A DNA stretch of 64,000 bases from Chryseobacterium vrystaatense (GTDB taxonomy: Bacteria > Bacteroidota > Bacteroidia > Flavobacteriales > Weeksellaceae): positions 992,001-1,056,000 of the forward strand of contig NZ_JPRI01000001.1 in the NCBI RefSeq assembly GCF_000737765.1. Reading direction: 5' to 3'. The number at the start of each line of letters is the position of its first letter. Positions within the stretch are counted from its first letter, which is position 1. This document shows, in pieces, positions 15,254 through 24,167 of this stretch. The position numbers were made by a program, and so were the translations under genes. A model generated the notes under the pieces. It was not told the DNA's origin. It worked only from the letters and a program-made list of their open reading frames with translations, and made no database searches.

Positions 15254-16894
15254 CTACTTATTTCCTTTATAATAATTAATCAATCCGTTGGTAGAGCTGT
15301 CATGAGAGCTTATGGTCTCACTGCTTTCAAGTTGAGGAAGGATTTTATTGGCTAAAACTTTTCCTAATTCCACTCCGAACTGGTCAAAACTGAAAATATT
15401 CCAGATCACACCCTGTACAAAGATTTTATGTTCATACAGTGCAATAAGCTGTCCTAATGAAAAAGGAGTTAATTCGTTGAATAATATAGAGTTGGTAGGT
15501 GTGTTTCCGTGGAAGACTTTGTAGTTCAATAGTCTGTCGATCTCCTCCTCAGATTTTCCTTCGTTTTTCAATTCTGCTTCCACTTCCTCTTCAGACTTTC
15601 CGAAAGCAAGTGCCTCAGTCTGTGCAAAAAAGTTAGCTAAAAGCTTCGGCTGATGGTCCGAAACCGCATTGCTGCTTTTTATATAAGCGATAAAATCAGC
15701 CGGAATTAATTCTGTTCCCTGGTGGATAAGCTGGTAAAAGGCATGTTGACCGTTTGTTCCTGGTTCGCCCCAGATGATTGGTCCTGTTTCATATTCTACA
15801 AATGCTCCGTTTCTGTCTACGCACTTTCCGTTGCTTTCCATATCTCCCTGCTGAAGATAAGCTGCGAATCGGTCAAGATATTGAGAATAAGGAAGAATCG
15901 CATATGTTGTTGCAGCGTAAAAATTACGATACCAAATCCCTAAAAGTCCCATCAGAACCGGAACGTTTTCCGAGAAATCTGCGGTTTGAAAATGCTGGTC
16001 TGTATCAGAAGCTCCTTTTAGAAGTTCCTCAAAATTGTCATATCCTACGGCCAGGACAATGCTGAGACCGATAGCGCTCCAAAGAGAATATCTTCCACCT
16101 ACCCAGTCCCAGAACTCAAAAATATTTTCTTCTGCAATGCCGAATTTTTTAACTGCTTCAACATTAGTAGATAAAGCCACGAAATGTTTCGCTACATCTT
16201 CCTCTTTTCCTGCTTTCAGAAACCAGTCTTTTGCAGAGTTGGCATTCGTCATCGTTTCCTGAGTTGTAAAAGTCTTGGAAGCAATGATGAATAATGTAGT
16301 TTCAGGATTCAGATTGTTAACGGTTTCTGCAATATGATTGCCATCAACGTTTGAAACAAAATGAACGTTTAATCTAGTTTTAAAATGTTTTAAAGCCGAA
16401 CAAACCATTACCGGGCCCAGATCTGAACCTCCGATTCCTATATTGACCACATCTGTAATTTCTTTTCCACTGAAGCCTTTATGTTCTCCGGAAATAATTT
16501 TCTCAGAGAACGCTTTCATATGCTCAAGAACCCTTTTGATCTGAGGTTTTATGTTTTCACCGTCTACAATGATCTCCTTATCAGAGAAATCTCTCAATGC
16601 AGTGTGTAAAACTGCTCTTCCTTCTGTTTCATTGATTTTATCACCTGAAAACATTTTGGAAATTGCATCTTTCAGTTGACATTCGTCTGCTAACTGCAAT
16701 AAAAGTTCTTTCGTTCTCGAATCAATCAGATTTTTAGAATAATCGAAAAGAAAGTTGTCTTTCTGCAAAGAAAATTCCTTAAAACGATCTGCATTGTATT
16801 GGAAAAGACTTCTCAGATCAAAGTCGTTTTCTGCAAAATGATCTTCAAGCGCTTTCCAGCTGGTGGTTTGTATAGGATTTATTTTTGATAGCAT
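15254..16894 (-). CDS. pgi: Glucose-6-phosphate isomerase
   Basis: A 546-residue full-length Pgi interconverting glucose 6-phosphate and fructose 6-phosphate. Landmarks are [13 protein letters not shown] (phosphate binding), [29 protein letters not shown], the catalytic-Glu region [10 protein letters not shown], and [19 protein letters not shown] repeated EEE/KSEEE insert near 430 ([18 protein letters not shown]) is typical of long-form Pgi. It is the first gene of the pgi-methyltransferase-folD-queE operon. Confidence 0.97.
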   Translation of the reverse strand: MLSKINPIQTTSWKALEDHFAENDFDLRSLFQYNADRFKEFSLQKDNFLFDYSKNLIDSRTKELLLQLADECQLKDAISKMFSGDKINETEGRAVLHTALRDFSDKEIIVDGENIKPQIKRVLEHMKAFSEKIISGEHKGFSGKEITDVVNIGIGGSDLGPVMVCSALKHFKTRLNVHFVSNVDGNHIAETVNNLNPETTLFIIASKTFTTQETMTNANSAKDWFLKAGKEEDVAKHFVALSTNVEAVKKFGIAEENIFEFWDWVGGRYSLWSAIGLSIVLAVGYDNFEELLKGASDTDQHFQTADFSENVPVLMGLLGIWYRNFYAATTYAILPYSQYLDRFAAYLQQGDMESNGKCVDRNGAFVEYETGPIIWGEPGTNGQHAFYQLIHQGTELIPADFIAYIKSSNAVSDHQPKLLANFFAQTEALAFGKSEEEVEAELKNEGKSEEEIDRLLNYKVFHGNTPTNSILFNELTPFSLGQLIALYEHKIFVQGVIWNIFSFDQFGVELGKVLANKILPQLESSETISSHDSSTNGLINYYKGNK

Positions 16895-16974
16895 AGATTA
16901 GGAATTAGATAGATTCAGAAAAGATGAGATGGGATCAAAATGTTTAAAATCCATATCATTTTATTTCTGATGTG

Positions 16975-16982
16975 CAAATTTA
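16975..16982 (-). promoter_or_regulatory. -7 box for the pgi operon
   Basis: The minus strand reads TAAATTTG, a TAnnTTTG match, 80 bases upstream of the pgi start. The -33 box is not clear. Confidence 0.4.
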
Positions 16983-17029
16983 AGGAAAAATAAAACCTCA
17001 GATAAATTTGAGCGGGATAAATAACATTT

Positions 17030-17066
17030 TTTTAAAAAACAAACCCCAGATCAAGTCTGAGGTTTT
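17030..17066 (-). terminator. Terminator of the sigma-factor operon
   Basis: Stem AAACCCCAGA/TCTGAGGTTT (17041-17050 and 17056-17065, one mismatch) reads on the minus strand into GTTTTTT. It shares the CCCCAGAT...TCTGAG core with the terminator after lon at 24104-24141. Confidence 0.75.
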
Positions 17067-17101
17067 ATGGTTACTGTTTTGTGAAAGATGCATAATGAAG
17101 G

Positions 17102-17710
17102 CTATTCATCTATTTCGTTCAGGATATTTTCAAGGCGCTTTGCATTTCTTCCGTAGATGTACCGGGTCCATAAAACAATGCTTGTTACTATTGCTGCTGT
17201 TCCAATCAGAACACTTATGATAAGAGCCTGCTGATAAGGAGCTGACATATTTCCTAAAGATTCTCCTTTTTTCTCCAGCAAATTATAAAACTCCAGCCCT
17301 AATGCGATCATAAAATGAGGAAGAAGGAGAAATCCGAAAGATTGATATCTCTCCATATTCAGTTTCAATTCATGGTATATTTTCCAGAGGCTGTTTTTGG
17401 TATTTCCCGTATACAGTTCGGTTTGCTTATAAAATTTGTAAAATCCGAAAAGATAGTATGAAGATATCACCACAAGAATGGCGTAAGAGGTATAATAAAT
17501 AATATACTGAGATTCAGGGAAATCTAACTGCTGTGGAAAGAATGCAATCAAAATGACGGCAATAACCTGCATCGGAAATTCAGCTTTCATACTTTTCTGA
17601 ATCTTTTCGATAGGATGCTTGCTCTTTTTTAGCTGTTCTATAGTGTTGGGAATATGGACGCTGTCACCGTCTTCCTTATTCCACTGTTCTTTTAATTGAT
17701 CAAAATTCAT
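17102..17710 (-). CDS. Membrane protein co-encoded with an ECF sigma factor
   Basis: A 202-residue protein of unknown family. The soluble N-terminus (1-45, MNFDQLKEQWNKEDGD) is followed by four hydrophobic segments (about 48-60, 66-90, 125-142, 160-182) and a short basic tail. It overlaps the 3' end of the sigma-factor gene by 11 bases. Position suggests a membrane anti-sigma factor or a sensor for it. No zinc-binding anti-sigma (ZAS) His/Cys motif is visible, so this is inference. Confidence 0.72.
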   Translation of the reverse strand: MNFDQLKEQWNKEDGDSVHIPNTIEQLKKSKHPIEKIQKSMKAEFPMQVIAVILIAFFPQQLDFPESQYIIYYTSYAILVVISSYYLFGFYKFYKQTELYTGNTKNSLWKIYHELKLNMERYQSFGFLLLPHFMIALGLEFYNLLEKKGESLGNMSAPYQQALIISVLIGTAAIVTSIVLWTRYIYGRNAKRLENILNEIDE

Positions 17711-18209
17711 AACCTGATTTTTTTATGATTTGTTGTAATTTTTCTTTGGTTCTGTTAAGTTTTACACGGGCATTGCCTTCGCTTAGTCCCAGGTTATCCC
17801 CGATTTCTTTGTGGGACATCCCTTCCATGAAATAAAATATAACGGCTTTCTCAAGCGCTTTAAGCTCCTGGACTGCGCTGTAGAAAACTTCCAGTTGTTT
17901 ATCCTTTGCGGGATTGTAATCTTCATGTTGTACTTCAAAATGATCAGGAACATCAGTTTGATTGCTGGTGCGTTGTTTTTCTTTTTTTAAATAAGTGATA
18001 GCGGTATTGATTGCTACACGGTACATCCAGGTAGAAAATTCGCTGTTGCCTTTGAAGTTCTGGTAAGATTTCCACAGCTGAATAAGAATCTCCTGCTGCA
18101 GGTCTTCCCGGTCTTCCACAGAATCCGCATAGATACGGGAGGCCTTGTATAAAATGCCTTTGTGTTGATTGACAAGCTTTAAAAAAGCGGTTTCAGTTTG
18201 ACTGCTCAC
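17700..18209 (-). CDS. RNA polymerase sigma factor, ECF (sigma-70) family
   Basis: A 169-residue two-domain sigma factor. The region 2 signature is RIYADSVEDREDLQQEILIQLWKSY with FSTWMYRVAINTAITYLKK. Region 4 is LKALEKAVIFYFMEGMSHKEIGDNLGLSEGNARVKLNRTKEKLQ. Length and domain content fit group IV sigma factors. It is followed with overlap by a membrane-protein gene that is its likely partner. The targets are unknown. Confidence 0.92.
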   Translation of the reverse strand: MSSQTETAFLKLVNQHKGILYKASRIYADSVEDREDLQQEILIQLWKSYQNFKGNSEFSTWMYRVAINTAITYLKKEKQRTSNQTDVPDHFEVQHEDYNPAKDKQLEVFYSAVQELKALEKAVIFYFMEGMSHKEIGDNLGLSEGNARVKLNRTKEKLQQIIKKSGYEF

Positions 18210-18234
18210 GATGATTTCATGGTTTGGTTATGCG

Positions 18235-19104
18235 TTATAAGCTTGATACAGGTTTTACAGTGTATCCTTTTGATCTTAAAAGTTGGATAACTCCGTTTTC
18301 GCCCATAAGGTGAGCTCCTCCCACGGCAAAGAAAGCACTTTCTTTTTTCATTATTTCCGGCATTTTCTCTGCCCAGTTTTTGTTTCTGTCCGTAAGCATC
18401 GCTTTTTCCTGTTTAGCATTCATTATTTTATCATTTTTAAAGAGTGTATAGAGGGACTGTACATCTTCTTTTTTGAATGCTTCGACCATTTCCTTAAGCA
18501 GAATTTCATATTCTTTGCCCATTTTCAACTGTCCGATTACTGCTTTCAGATCATATGCTTTATTGATGGAGGTCATCTGATCTTCTACTTTCTCAAGTCC
18601 GCTGACTTTCTTTTTGTTTTTCAAAGCATTTTGAAGAAGCTCGATTTCATATAATTTTATTTCAGTCTGGGGGCATGGTAAAGCTTTCATTGAAATAAGG
18701 GCATACAATCCCTGCGAACTGGAATGATCCATTTTCTTTAAGTCTGTTCCATAATCAGCAAGGATCTTATCCAGTTCATTTGCCTCTTCAGGAGAAAGCT
18801 GTTCTGATAGTTTTTTATCGGTCTGATACATTTTCTGCATCGCCGCAATTTCTGTAGGTTCCGTATAATTGATTTCCATGACAAATTGCTCAGATTTTTC
18901 AAGAGCCTTCATGACCTTTGTTTTTATTTCAAAATCTTTGCTGCACATAATATGAGCGGTTCCTGCAATATAAGAAGGTTTTGTAAGTTCATTCCCCGAA
19001 ATTTCCCAGAGCGTACTGTTTTCTGTGTTTTTACGCTGAGCGTTTAGGAGTATGGAGCCTGTTGATAATAATGCTGCCAACCCAAGTTTTACTAAATTTT
19101 TCAT
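18235..19104 (-). CDS. TraB/GumN family exported protein
   Basis: A 289-residue protein with signal peptide MKNLVKLGLAALLSTGSILLNAQ. The TraB/GumN features are an N-terminal SYIAGTAHIMCSKDFE, a central MEINYTEPTE, and a C-terminal FFAVGGAHLMGENGVIQLLRSKGYTVKPV. The paired GTxH and GGxHL motifs suggest the metal-dependent peptidase-like fold proposed for this family (TIKI relatives). The substrate is unknown. Confidence 0.85.
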   Translation of the reverse strand: MKNLVKLGLAALLSTGSILLNAQRKNTENSTLWEISGNELTKPSYIAGTAHIMCSKDFEIKTKVMKALEKSEQFVMEINYTEPTEIAAMQKMYQTDKKLSEQLSPEEANELDKILADYGTDLKKMDHSSSQGLYALISMKALPCPQTEIKLYEIELLQNALKNKKKVSGLEKVEDQMTSINKAYDLKAVIGQLKMGKEYEILLKEMVEAFKKEDVQSLYTLFKNDKIMNAKQEKAMLTDRNKNWAEKMPEIMKKESAFFAVGGAHLMGENGVIQLLRSKGYTVKPVSSL

Positions 19105-19176
19105 ATGATTAAGTTTTTAATTCTTTAAACAGTAGGTAAGGGCAGTACAATGATCGTTACAGTTTTTTTTGAAAAA

Positions 19177-19205
19177 AGTAAAAAACCTCCTGAAAAGGAG
19201 GTCTG
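19177..19205 (-). terminator. Terminator of the DUF4349 gene
   Basis: Stem ACCTCC/GGAGGT (19185-19190 and 19197-19202) is followed on the minus strand by TTTTTTAC. It lies about 50 bases after the stop codon. Confidence 0.8.
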
Positions 19206-19253
19206 TAAAATCTAAAATTATGATGATAACCAATAGGTTAGGATTGCTTTTTT

Positions 19254-20156
19254 CTAATCTTGAATTTTTGTAGATTCCGCTTTCAAAGGTCTTCTCTTTC
19301 TCAAAAAGTATACAATAGCAGCTAGGATCAATAGCAAAGGCCATATTGTGATAAGTCCTACTGCTATCTTTTGGATCAGATAGTAGCCTTCTACAAAAGC
19401 ATTTTTTGCATCATATATAAAATTGAATTTATATTTATTGTCTATATTTTTGGTATTGGTTACGGCAATTTCGGCAGTACGAAGCTTTGGTTCTTTAATA
19501 TAAATATCAACGGTGCTGTATTTTATATGGTCTGAAGTATCTATATTGGCAAGCTGCTGGAGATTTCCTTCTGCCATATTATCATTGTCAAGTTTTACTT
19601 TGTCTTTATTCGTTTTCAGCTGATCGATATTTTCGCCTGTCTTTTTGATTCTTTTGGCTTCCATTTCTGCATATTTGATGTTAGAGGTTACATCTTCAGC
19701 CTTGATCGTTCTAGAGTTCAGGAAAAGTTTTTTATCATTAATTTGCACGAGCAAATCACCCAGCTTTTCAGTGGGGACACGTACCTGCATGGTGTTTTCT
19801 GTCTGATACTTTTTGATCAGCATCGCTTCTTCACCGGAAGTATTATAAGTTTCCTGAGAAACTACATTGCTCTGTAAATTACTGTGAGTAACAAACCCTC
19901 CCAGATCCTGAACTGTTTTTTCAATGGAAATGGTTGTTTCATAAACATCTTTGACTTCCATATTCACATCAGCTGTTTTAATGAATTGTTTGTTTTCTAC
20001 TGTCATGGTAGCTGCGGAAGAAACACTGTCTGTAACCATGGCAACAGCAGAATCTGTAGCGGAATTTTCCACTGAGACAGCTTCTCCTTTTTTACATGAA
20101 TAGATTCCTAATAATAGAATTGCAGATAATGATACTTTAATGTAAGTCGTTTTCAT
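19254..20156 (-). CDS. DUF4349 lipoprotein
   Basis: A 300-residue exported protein. The lipoprotein signal MKTTYIKVSLSAILLLGIYSC is followed by the DUF4349 domain (FIKTADVNMEVKDVYETTISIEKTVQDLGGFVTHSNLQ; MQVRVPTEKLGDLLVQI), a coiled-coil section (NIKYAEMEAKRIKKTGENIDQLKTN, interrupted to stay short: continues K..D..) and a C-terminal membrane helix (LITIWPLLLILAAIVYFLRK) with a basic tail. An upstream ATG would add 30 residues before the signal peptide, so ATG at 20156 is chosen. The function is unknown. Confidence 0.85.
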   Translation of the reverse strand: MKTTYIKVSLSAILLLGIYSCKKGEAVSVENSATDSAVAMVTDSVSSAATMTVENKQFIKTADVNMEVKDVYETTISIEKTVQDLGGFVTHSNLQSNVVSQETYNTSGEEAMLIKKYQTENTMQVRVPTEKLGDLLVQINDKKLFLNSRTIKAEDVTSNIKYAEMEAKRIKKTGENIDQLKTNKDKVKLDNDNMAEGNLQQLANIDTSDHIKYSTVDIYIKEPKLRTAEIAVTNTKNIDNKYKFNFIYDAKNAFVEGYYLIQKIAVGLITIWPLLLILAAIVYFLRKRRPLKAESTKIQD

Positions 20157-20364
20157 AGCGTTGATTTTAATGGGTTTGCTTAGGTCAAAGTTCTGCCAGG
20201 ATCTTTTGTAATATTTGGATATCCACTGTAAAAATTTTGTAAACAAAAATTTCCATTTTAATATATTGTAAATGAGTGTTTTGTAAAACAGACTGAGGTG
20301 GTGTGGCTTGGTTTCGGAGCAATTTTTGCTTAACTTTTACAAATCAATCCCACAACACATTACT

Positions 20365-21723
20365 ATGTCAAATACTTTTTCCAAAATCAGAAACGCTATA
20401 GAATTATTCAGATCCATAGATTTTGACCAGCTGAGTACTATTTCTCAAAAAGTTGATCTGCCGAAACTCATGCAGAATTTCTCAAAGCTTGATGATAAAC
20501 AGCTGAACGGAATGATGAAAATGCTCGATCCGAATAAGAAAAAACGAGAACTTCCTCCTATTGATGGCGACTTTTATGATATCTACCACACCCTTACTCC
20601 TGAGCAGCGTGAGATCCAGCTTAAAGTTAGAGCGTTCATGGAAAAAGAAGTAAAACCTTTAGTGAATCATTATTGGCTTAGAGATGAGTTTCCTTTTGAG
20701 TTGATTCCGAAATTCCAGAAACTTAATATCTGCGGTGTCACCTATGAAGGGTATGGCTGTCCGGGGATGCCTTTTTTAATGGAGGGTGTTATTGCCATGG
20801 AAATGGCGAGAATTGATGCTTCTATAGCTACATTTTTCGGCGTTCAGTCGGGGTTGGCTATGGGATCTATCTATATATGTGGATCAGAAGAGCAGAAACA
20901 GAAATGGCTTCCACAGATGCAGAAGTTTGAAAAAATAGGAGCATTTGGTCTTACAGAACCTGAAGTAGGATCCGGAGCTGCAGGCGGTCTTACGGTAACC
21001 TGTAAAAAAACTCCCGACGGCTGGATTCTTAACGGTCAGAAAAAATGGATTGGAAATGCAACATTTGCAGACCTGATTATAATCTGGGCGAGAGATGTTG
21101 ACAGCGGTGAGGTGAAAGGTTTTATTGTAGAAAAAGATAATCCAGGCTATTCTGTTGAAAAAATCAAAGGAAAAATGGCTTTGAGAATTGTTCAGAACGG
21201 ACTGATCACATTAACGGACTGTCTTGTGACTGAAGAAAACCGTCTGCAGAATGCGAATTCATTTAAAGATACTGGAAAAGTTCTGCGTATGACCAGAGCA
21301 GGAGTAGCATGGATGGCTACGGGCTGCGCAAGAGGTGCCTACGAAAGTGCATTGCAGTATACCAGAACCAGAGAGCAGTTTGGTAAACCGATCGCTTCTT
21401 TTCAGATGATTCAGGGGCATTTGGTAGAAATGCTTTCCAATCTTACCGCAATGCAAACTATGGTATTCAGGCTTTCTGAAATGCAGGATGAAGGGATTTT
21501 GAAAGATGAGCATGCATCGCTTGCCAAAGTATTCTGTACTCTAAGAACAAGAGATATTGTTTCGAGAGCAAGAGAAGTTCTGGGGGGGAATGGTATTCTC
21601 CTTGAATATGGTGTGGCCAGATTCGTGGCAGATGCAGAAGCTATTTATTCTTATGAAGGCACGAAAGAGATCAATTCACTTATAGTGGGAAGATCCATCA
21701 CCGGATTCAGTGCATTTGTATAG
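20365..21723 (+). CDS. Acyl-CoA dehydrogenase (glutaryl-CoA dehydrogenase / ACX4-like)
   Basis: A flavoprotein of about 452 residues. Landmarks are FGLTEPEVGSGAAGG (FAD and substrate loop), WILNGQKKWIGNATFADL, TRTREQFGKPIASFQMIQGHL, VLGGNGILLEYGVAR and SYEGTKEINSLIVGRSITG, where the Glu of YEGT is the likely catalytic base. An N-terminal extension of about 60 residues (IRNAIELFRSIDFDQL...) precedes the dehydrogenase domain. A TTG 19 codons upstream is possible, but ATG 20365 is better. The exact acyl substrate is uncertain. Confidence 0.9.
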   Translation: MSNTFSKIRNAIELFRSIDFDQLSTISQKVDLPKLMQNFSKLDDKQLNGMMKMLDPNKKKRELPPIDGDFYDIYHTLTPEQREIQLKVRAFMEKEVKPLVNHYWLRDEFPFELIPKFQKLNICGVTYEGYGCPGMPFLMEGVIAMEMARIDASIATFFGVQSGLAMGSIYICGSEEQKQKWLPQMQKFEKIGAFGLTEPEVGSGAAGGLTVTCKKTPDGWILNGQKKWIGNATFADLIIIWARDVDSGEVKGFIVEKDNPGYSVEKIKGKMALRIVQNGLITLTDCLVTEENRLQNANSFKDTGKVLRMTRAGVAWMATGCARGAYESALQYTRTREQFGKPIASFQMIQGHLVEMLSNLTAMQTMVFRLSEMQDEGILKDEHASLAKVFCTLRTRDIVSRAREVLGGNGILLEYGVARFVADAEAIYSYEGTKEINSLIVGRSITGFSAFV

Positions 21724-21740
21724 ATACTTTACTGGGAATG

Positions 21741-21811
21741 ATGAATGGTCAATAGTAAGTTTTTGCATGGTACAAAAATGTACAGCATTTAATTAGCTAT
21801 TCACCATTCAT
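21741..21811. repeat. Imperfect inverted repeat in a convergent spacer
   Basis: ATGAATGGT at 21741-21749 is matched by ACCATTCAT at 21803-21811. Extending inward, AATAG/CTATT also pairs, giving 14 of 15 complementary positions around a loop of about 40 bases. It looks like a decayed dispersed intergenic repeat rather than a terminator. Confidence 0.5.
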
Positions 21812-21821
21812 TAATAGGTTT

Positions 21822-22199
21822 TTAGCTAATCAAAGCCTTGTATTTTTCACGGTCATCAATAATCGCCCAAATGTTAATCAGGAACATGACTACGGCAGTG
21901 ATGATTCCCATTTGCGTAGGATCTCTGTATATATTGTGAATAACTATTCCGACCATAACAGGAAGGAGAATGATGGCACCCAAAGCTTTGGTCTTTTGGA
22001 AGATAAATAATACTCCACCAATAATTTCTACAATCCCTACCAATGGCAGCAGCCACCCAATTTCTCCGAACGCAGCAAAGATCTTGATCTGCTCATCAGA
22101 CATTTTTGGCATAGGTGAATAATGGAAGAATTTGTTCATACCGGCATGAATAAACATTAATGCAAATATGAAAGAAAGGATAAATTTTACGATTTTCAT
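21822..22199 (-). CDS. DoxX family membrane protein
   Basis: A 125-residue protein with four hydrophobic segments (about 4-20, 46-66, 70-88, 95-113) and the DoxX pattern FIHAGMNKFFHYSP near the N-terminus and FGEIGWLLPLVGIVEIIGGVLF. Some DoxX relatives have been tied to quinol oxidation or thiosulfate/antioxidant chemistry, but members this short are mostly uncharacterised. It appears monocistronic. Confidence 0.82.
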   Translation of the reverse strand: MKIVKFILSFIFALMFIHAGMNKFFHYSPMPKMSDEQIKIFAAFGEIGWLLPLVGIVEIIGGVLFIFQKTKALGAIILLPVMVGIVIHNIYRDPTQMGIITAVVMFLINIWAIIDDREKYKALIS

Positions 22200-22216
22200 G
22201 ATTGCTGATTTTATAT

Positions 22217-22224
22217 CAAATGTA
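22217..22224 (-). promoter_or_regulatory. -7 box for the DoxX gene
   Basis: The minus strand reads TACATTTG (TAnnTTTG), 18 bases upstream of the ATG. The -33 box is not evident. Confidence 0.4.
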
Positions 22225-22319
22225 AAACAAAAATGGTATTCGTTTATTTATTTTGAGTGAAACTTGAAAATATTTAAGTTTTTCTAATGTGTCAGGTGTT
22301 TATTTTTAATTTGATTTAA

Positions 22320-22327
22320 TATATTTG
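22320..22327 (+). promoter_or_regulatory. -7 box for the GG-leader peptide gene
   Basis: TATATTTG matches TAnnTTTG perfectly, 29 bases before ATG 22357. Upstream, TTTAT near 22299-22303 may serve as a weak -33. The box placement favours ATG 22357 over upstream starts. Confidence 0.5.
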
Positions 22328-22356
22328 TGGTTCAAATCAAACTAAACAATCGTATT

Positions 22357-22611
22357 ATGTTGAAAAATCTTCAAAAATTAGATCGCGAAAATTTAAAAAA
22401 AATTAATGGAGGGGGTAAACCACCTATCTGTGATATTGGGTTGGAAGGATGTCCTTGTAAAATTCCACCAGGGCACCCATGTTTAGGGGGTGGGGGCGGA
22501 GGCACCAATCCTGGAACAGATTTAGGGTACTGCCCGGATAACCAGTCTTATATTCCATGCGACCAGACATGTCCAAGCGGAATGAGCCCATTTTGCGCTT
22601 CTATAGTTTAA
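22357..22611 (+). CDS. GG-leader, cysteine-rich bacteriocin-like precursor peptide
   Basis: An 84-residue peptide. The leader MLKNLQKLDRENLKKINGGG matches the double-glycine leader of the bacteriocin-like proteins common in Chryseobacterium. After the GG the core has eight cysteines (IC, GC, PC, PC, YC, PC, TC, FC) and a run of six glycines. The leader implies export by a C39-peptidase ABC transporter, which is not encoded nearby; no modification enzyme is adjacent either. It has its own promoter box and strong terminator, so it is an independent transcription unit. The role (antimicrobial, signal or other) is unknown. Confidence 0.75.
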   Translation: MLKNLQKLDRENLKKINGGGKPPICDIGLEGCPCKIPPGHPCLGGGGGGTNPGTDLGYCPDNQSYIPCDQTCPSGMSPFCASIV

Positions 22612-22617
22612 AATAAC

Positions 22618-22646
22618 AGGCTGCCTCAATTAAGGCAGCCTTTTTT
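22618..22646 (+). terminator. Terminator of the GG-leader peptide gene
   Basis: Stem AGGCTGCCT/AGGCAGCCT (22618-22626 and 22633-22641) is followed by TTTTTT. Strong and well placed. Confidence 0.9.
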
Positions 22647-22698
22647 ATAAGTTGAGCATATTGAATAAATGATAAGCCTTATGAAGGTTATTTATCTT

Positions 22699-23811
22699 CT
22701 AGTCCATTTCCTTCAATGTGATATTCTTAGAAATTTTGTAGCTTTTTTTCTTTTTATTAGGCTTTTCTTCTTCCCCAAGCAGTTTCCCCCAAGGTCTTAA
22801 ACCATCCACTCTTTCGAAGATAATTTTAATAATTGCGATAGCCGGAATACAAAGGAACATGCCCGCGATTCCCCAAAGGTGCTCGCCAAGGATGATCCCA
22901 ATGAATGAAAATAGTGCGTTAATCTTCACCTTGGAACCTACCACGAATGGAAGGACAATATTACCATCAACAATATGGATGGCGATATATCCTATAGCTA
23001 CATAAACACAGGTAGATGGAGTGCCGGTCGCAAAAGCGATAAAGCATGAAATCAACAGGGAAATGCATATACCCAGATAAGGAATTACATTCAGAAGCCC
23101 CGTTAAAACAGCAAGAAGAATCGCATACTTTACACCTAAAACGGTAAGAACAATAGAGGAAAGTGCTGAAACGATCAACACCTGGAGGCAGAGTCCGAAA
23201 ATATATTTCTTGGTCATTACCCTGATTTCAGTAACGACTTCCTGTACACTCGCTTTATGTTTTTCGTTAAAAACAGTTACAATAAAGTTATTAAGAATTC
23301 TTCTATAGTTTAAAATGAAGATAAAAAACAGCGTGAAAAAAACAATAAACCCGAATCCGCTGGAAAAGATCCCAAACGTGAAACCCAGAATGACACCCGA
23401 AGAAGAAAGAAGTTTATTCAACCCCTGATTGATATAATCAAGCTGTTCATCAATCTTAACATTAAATGTCTTGGAAATCCAATGTTGAAGATTATTGAAA
23501 ACGGTGGTCATCTGTTCCCTAAGATGCGGGAGATCCTTACTGAAGTCGGAAAGTTGTGATCCGAAAAAATAAATAAGTCCTGATAAAATAGCCAGCATGA
23601 CGAAAACTGATGTCATCGTCGATATAGATCTTGGAAATCTTAATCTTTTTTCCATGAAAGTGGCGGCAGGCAGAAAAAGCATAGCCATTAAAAAGGCCAG
23701 AAAAAAGGGTGCTAAGATGCTTTGTCCGAGTGCTAAAAGGTAGCCGAGTCCAATAATGGAAATGACTACAAGCGTAAGTTTAACAAGAAACGGGAGTCTA
23801 AGGAAATTCAT
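22699..23811 (-). CDS. AI-2E family transporter (PerM-like permease)
   Basis: A 370-residue protein with about eight membrane segments: three near the N-terminus (about 9-80), a soluble amphipathic region (about 85-135), and further segments to about 330. The family motifs include VKYAILLAVLTGLLNVIPYLG and GIILGEHLWGIAGMFLCIPAIAIIKI. The C-terminus is Lys-rich. Named after TqsA/AI-2 export; many homologues move other solutes, so the substrate is uncertain. Confidence 0.88.
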   Translation of the reverse strand: MNFLRLPFLVKLTLVVISIIGLGYLLALGQSILAPFFLAFLMAMLFLPAATFMEKRLRFPRSISTMTSVFVMLAILSGLIYFFGSQLSDFSKDLPHLREQMTTVFNNLQHWISKTFNVKIDEQLDYINQGLNKLLSSSGVILGFTFGIFSSGFGFIVFFTLFFIFILNYRRILNNFIVTVFNEKHKASVQEVVTEIRVMTKKYIFGLCLQVLIVSALSSIVLTVLGVKYAILLAVLTGLLNVIPYLGICISLLISCFIAFATGTPSTCVYVAIGYIAIHIVDGNIVLPFVVGSKVKINALFSFIGIILGEHLWGIAGMFLCIPAIAIIKIIFERVDGLRPWGKLLGEEEKPNKKKKSYKISKNITLKEMD

Positions 23812-23830
23812 AATTTTTCAAATCTGTTGG

Positions 23831-23869
23831 ATAAAAATAAGAAAACCCATTGTATTAATGACGGGTTTT
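23831..23869 (-). terminator. Orphan minus-strand terminator-like hairpin
   Basis: AAAACCC (23842-23848) and GGGTTTT (23863-23869) pair around a 14-base loop. On the minus strand the stem is followed by TTCTTATTTTTAT. It lies upstream of the AI-2E-family gene, where no known gene ends. Confidence 0.5.
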
Positions 23870-24103
23870 ACTTTAATTAACATAATTCTTTTGAAAGTGA
23901 ATATGCAGGAATTGTGCCGTGTGGTATGTCTTTACTTAAAATAATATCAGTTATTTATATAATTGAACAACTGTTGATTTTTTAGATTAAAAAGGCATTG
24001 TCTATTGCATTGAAGAAATAATAGGTTTTCATCACTTAAGTCTACTTCGTACGCATAACGTATGTATTTAAAAAAGCATTGAGTCTTTATGGTTGAACTT
24101 AAC

Positions 24104-24141
24104 AAAAAACGCACCCCAGATACAATCTGAGACGCGTTTTC
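24104..24141 (-). terminator. Terminator of lon
   Basis: Outer stem AAAACGC/GCGTTTT (24106-24112 and 24134-24140) and inner CAGAT/ATCTG (24117-24121 and 24125-24129). On the minus strand a T-run follows. It shares its core with the terminator at 17030-17066. Confidence 0.85.
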
Positions 24142-24167
24142 TTATTGAGAGTTGATATGTTAAAAAA

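Larger units (their letters stand above)
23812..24167. other. 356-base gene-free stretch with two minus-strand hairpins
   Basis: No convincing protein gene. The lon terminator lies at 24104-24141. A second hairpin at 23842-23869 also reads as a minus-strand terminator, leaving about 230 bases between (23870-24103) that could hold a small RNA. A minus-strand mini-ORF starting MKTYYFFNAIDNAFLI lies within it, but nothing supports its translation. Confidence 0.45.

Noticed and set aside
20308..20364. N-terminal extension of the acyl-CoA dehydrogenase from a TTG codon
   Set aside because: The extra 19 residues are not family-like, and an ATG follows directly.
23756..23944. Short plus-strand ORF at the AI-2E gene start and following spacer
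   Set aside because: It mostly overlaps a real gene on the other strand, crosses a terminator hairpin and has no recognisable domain.
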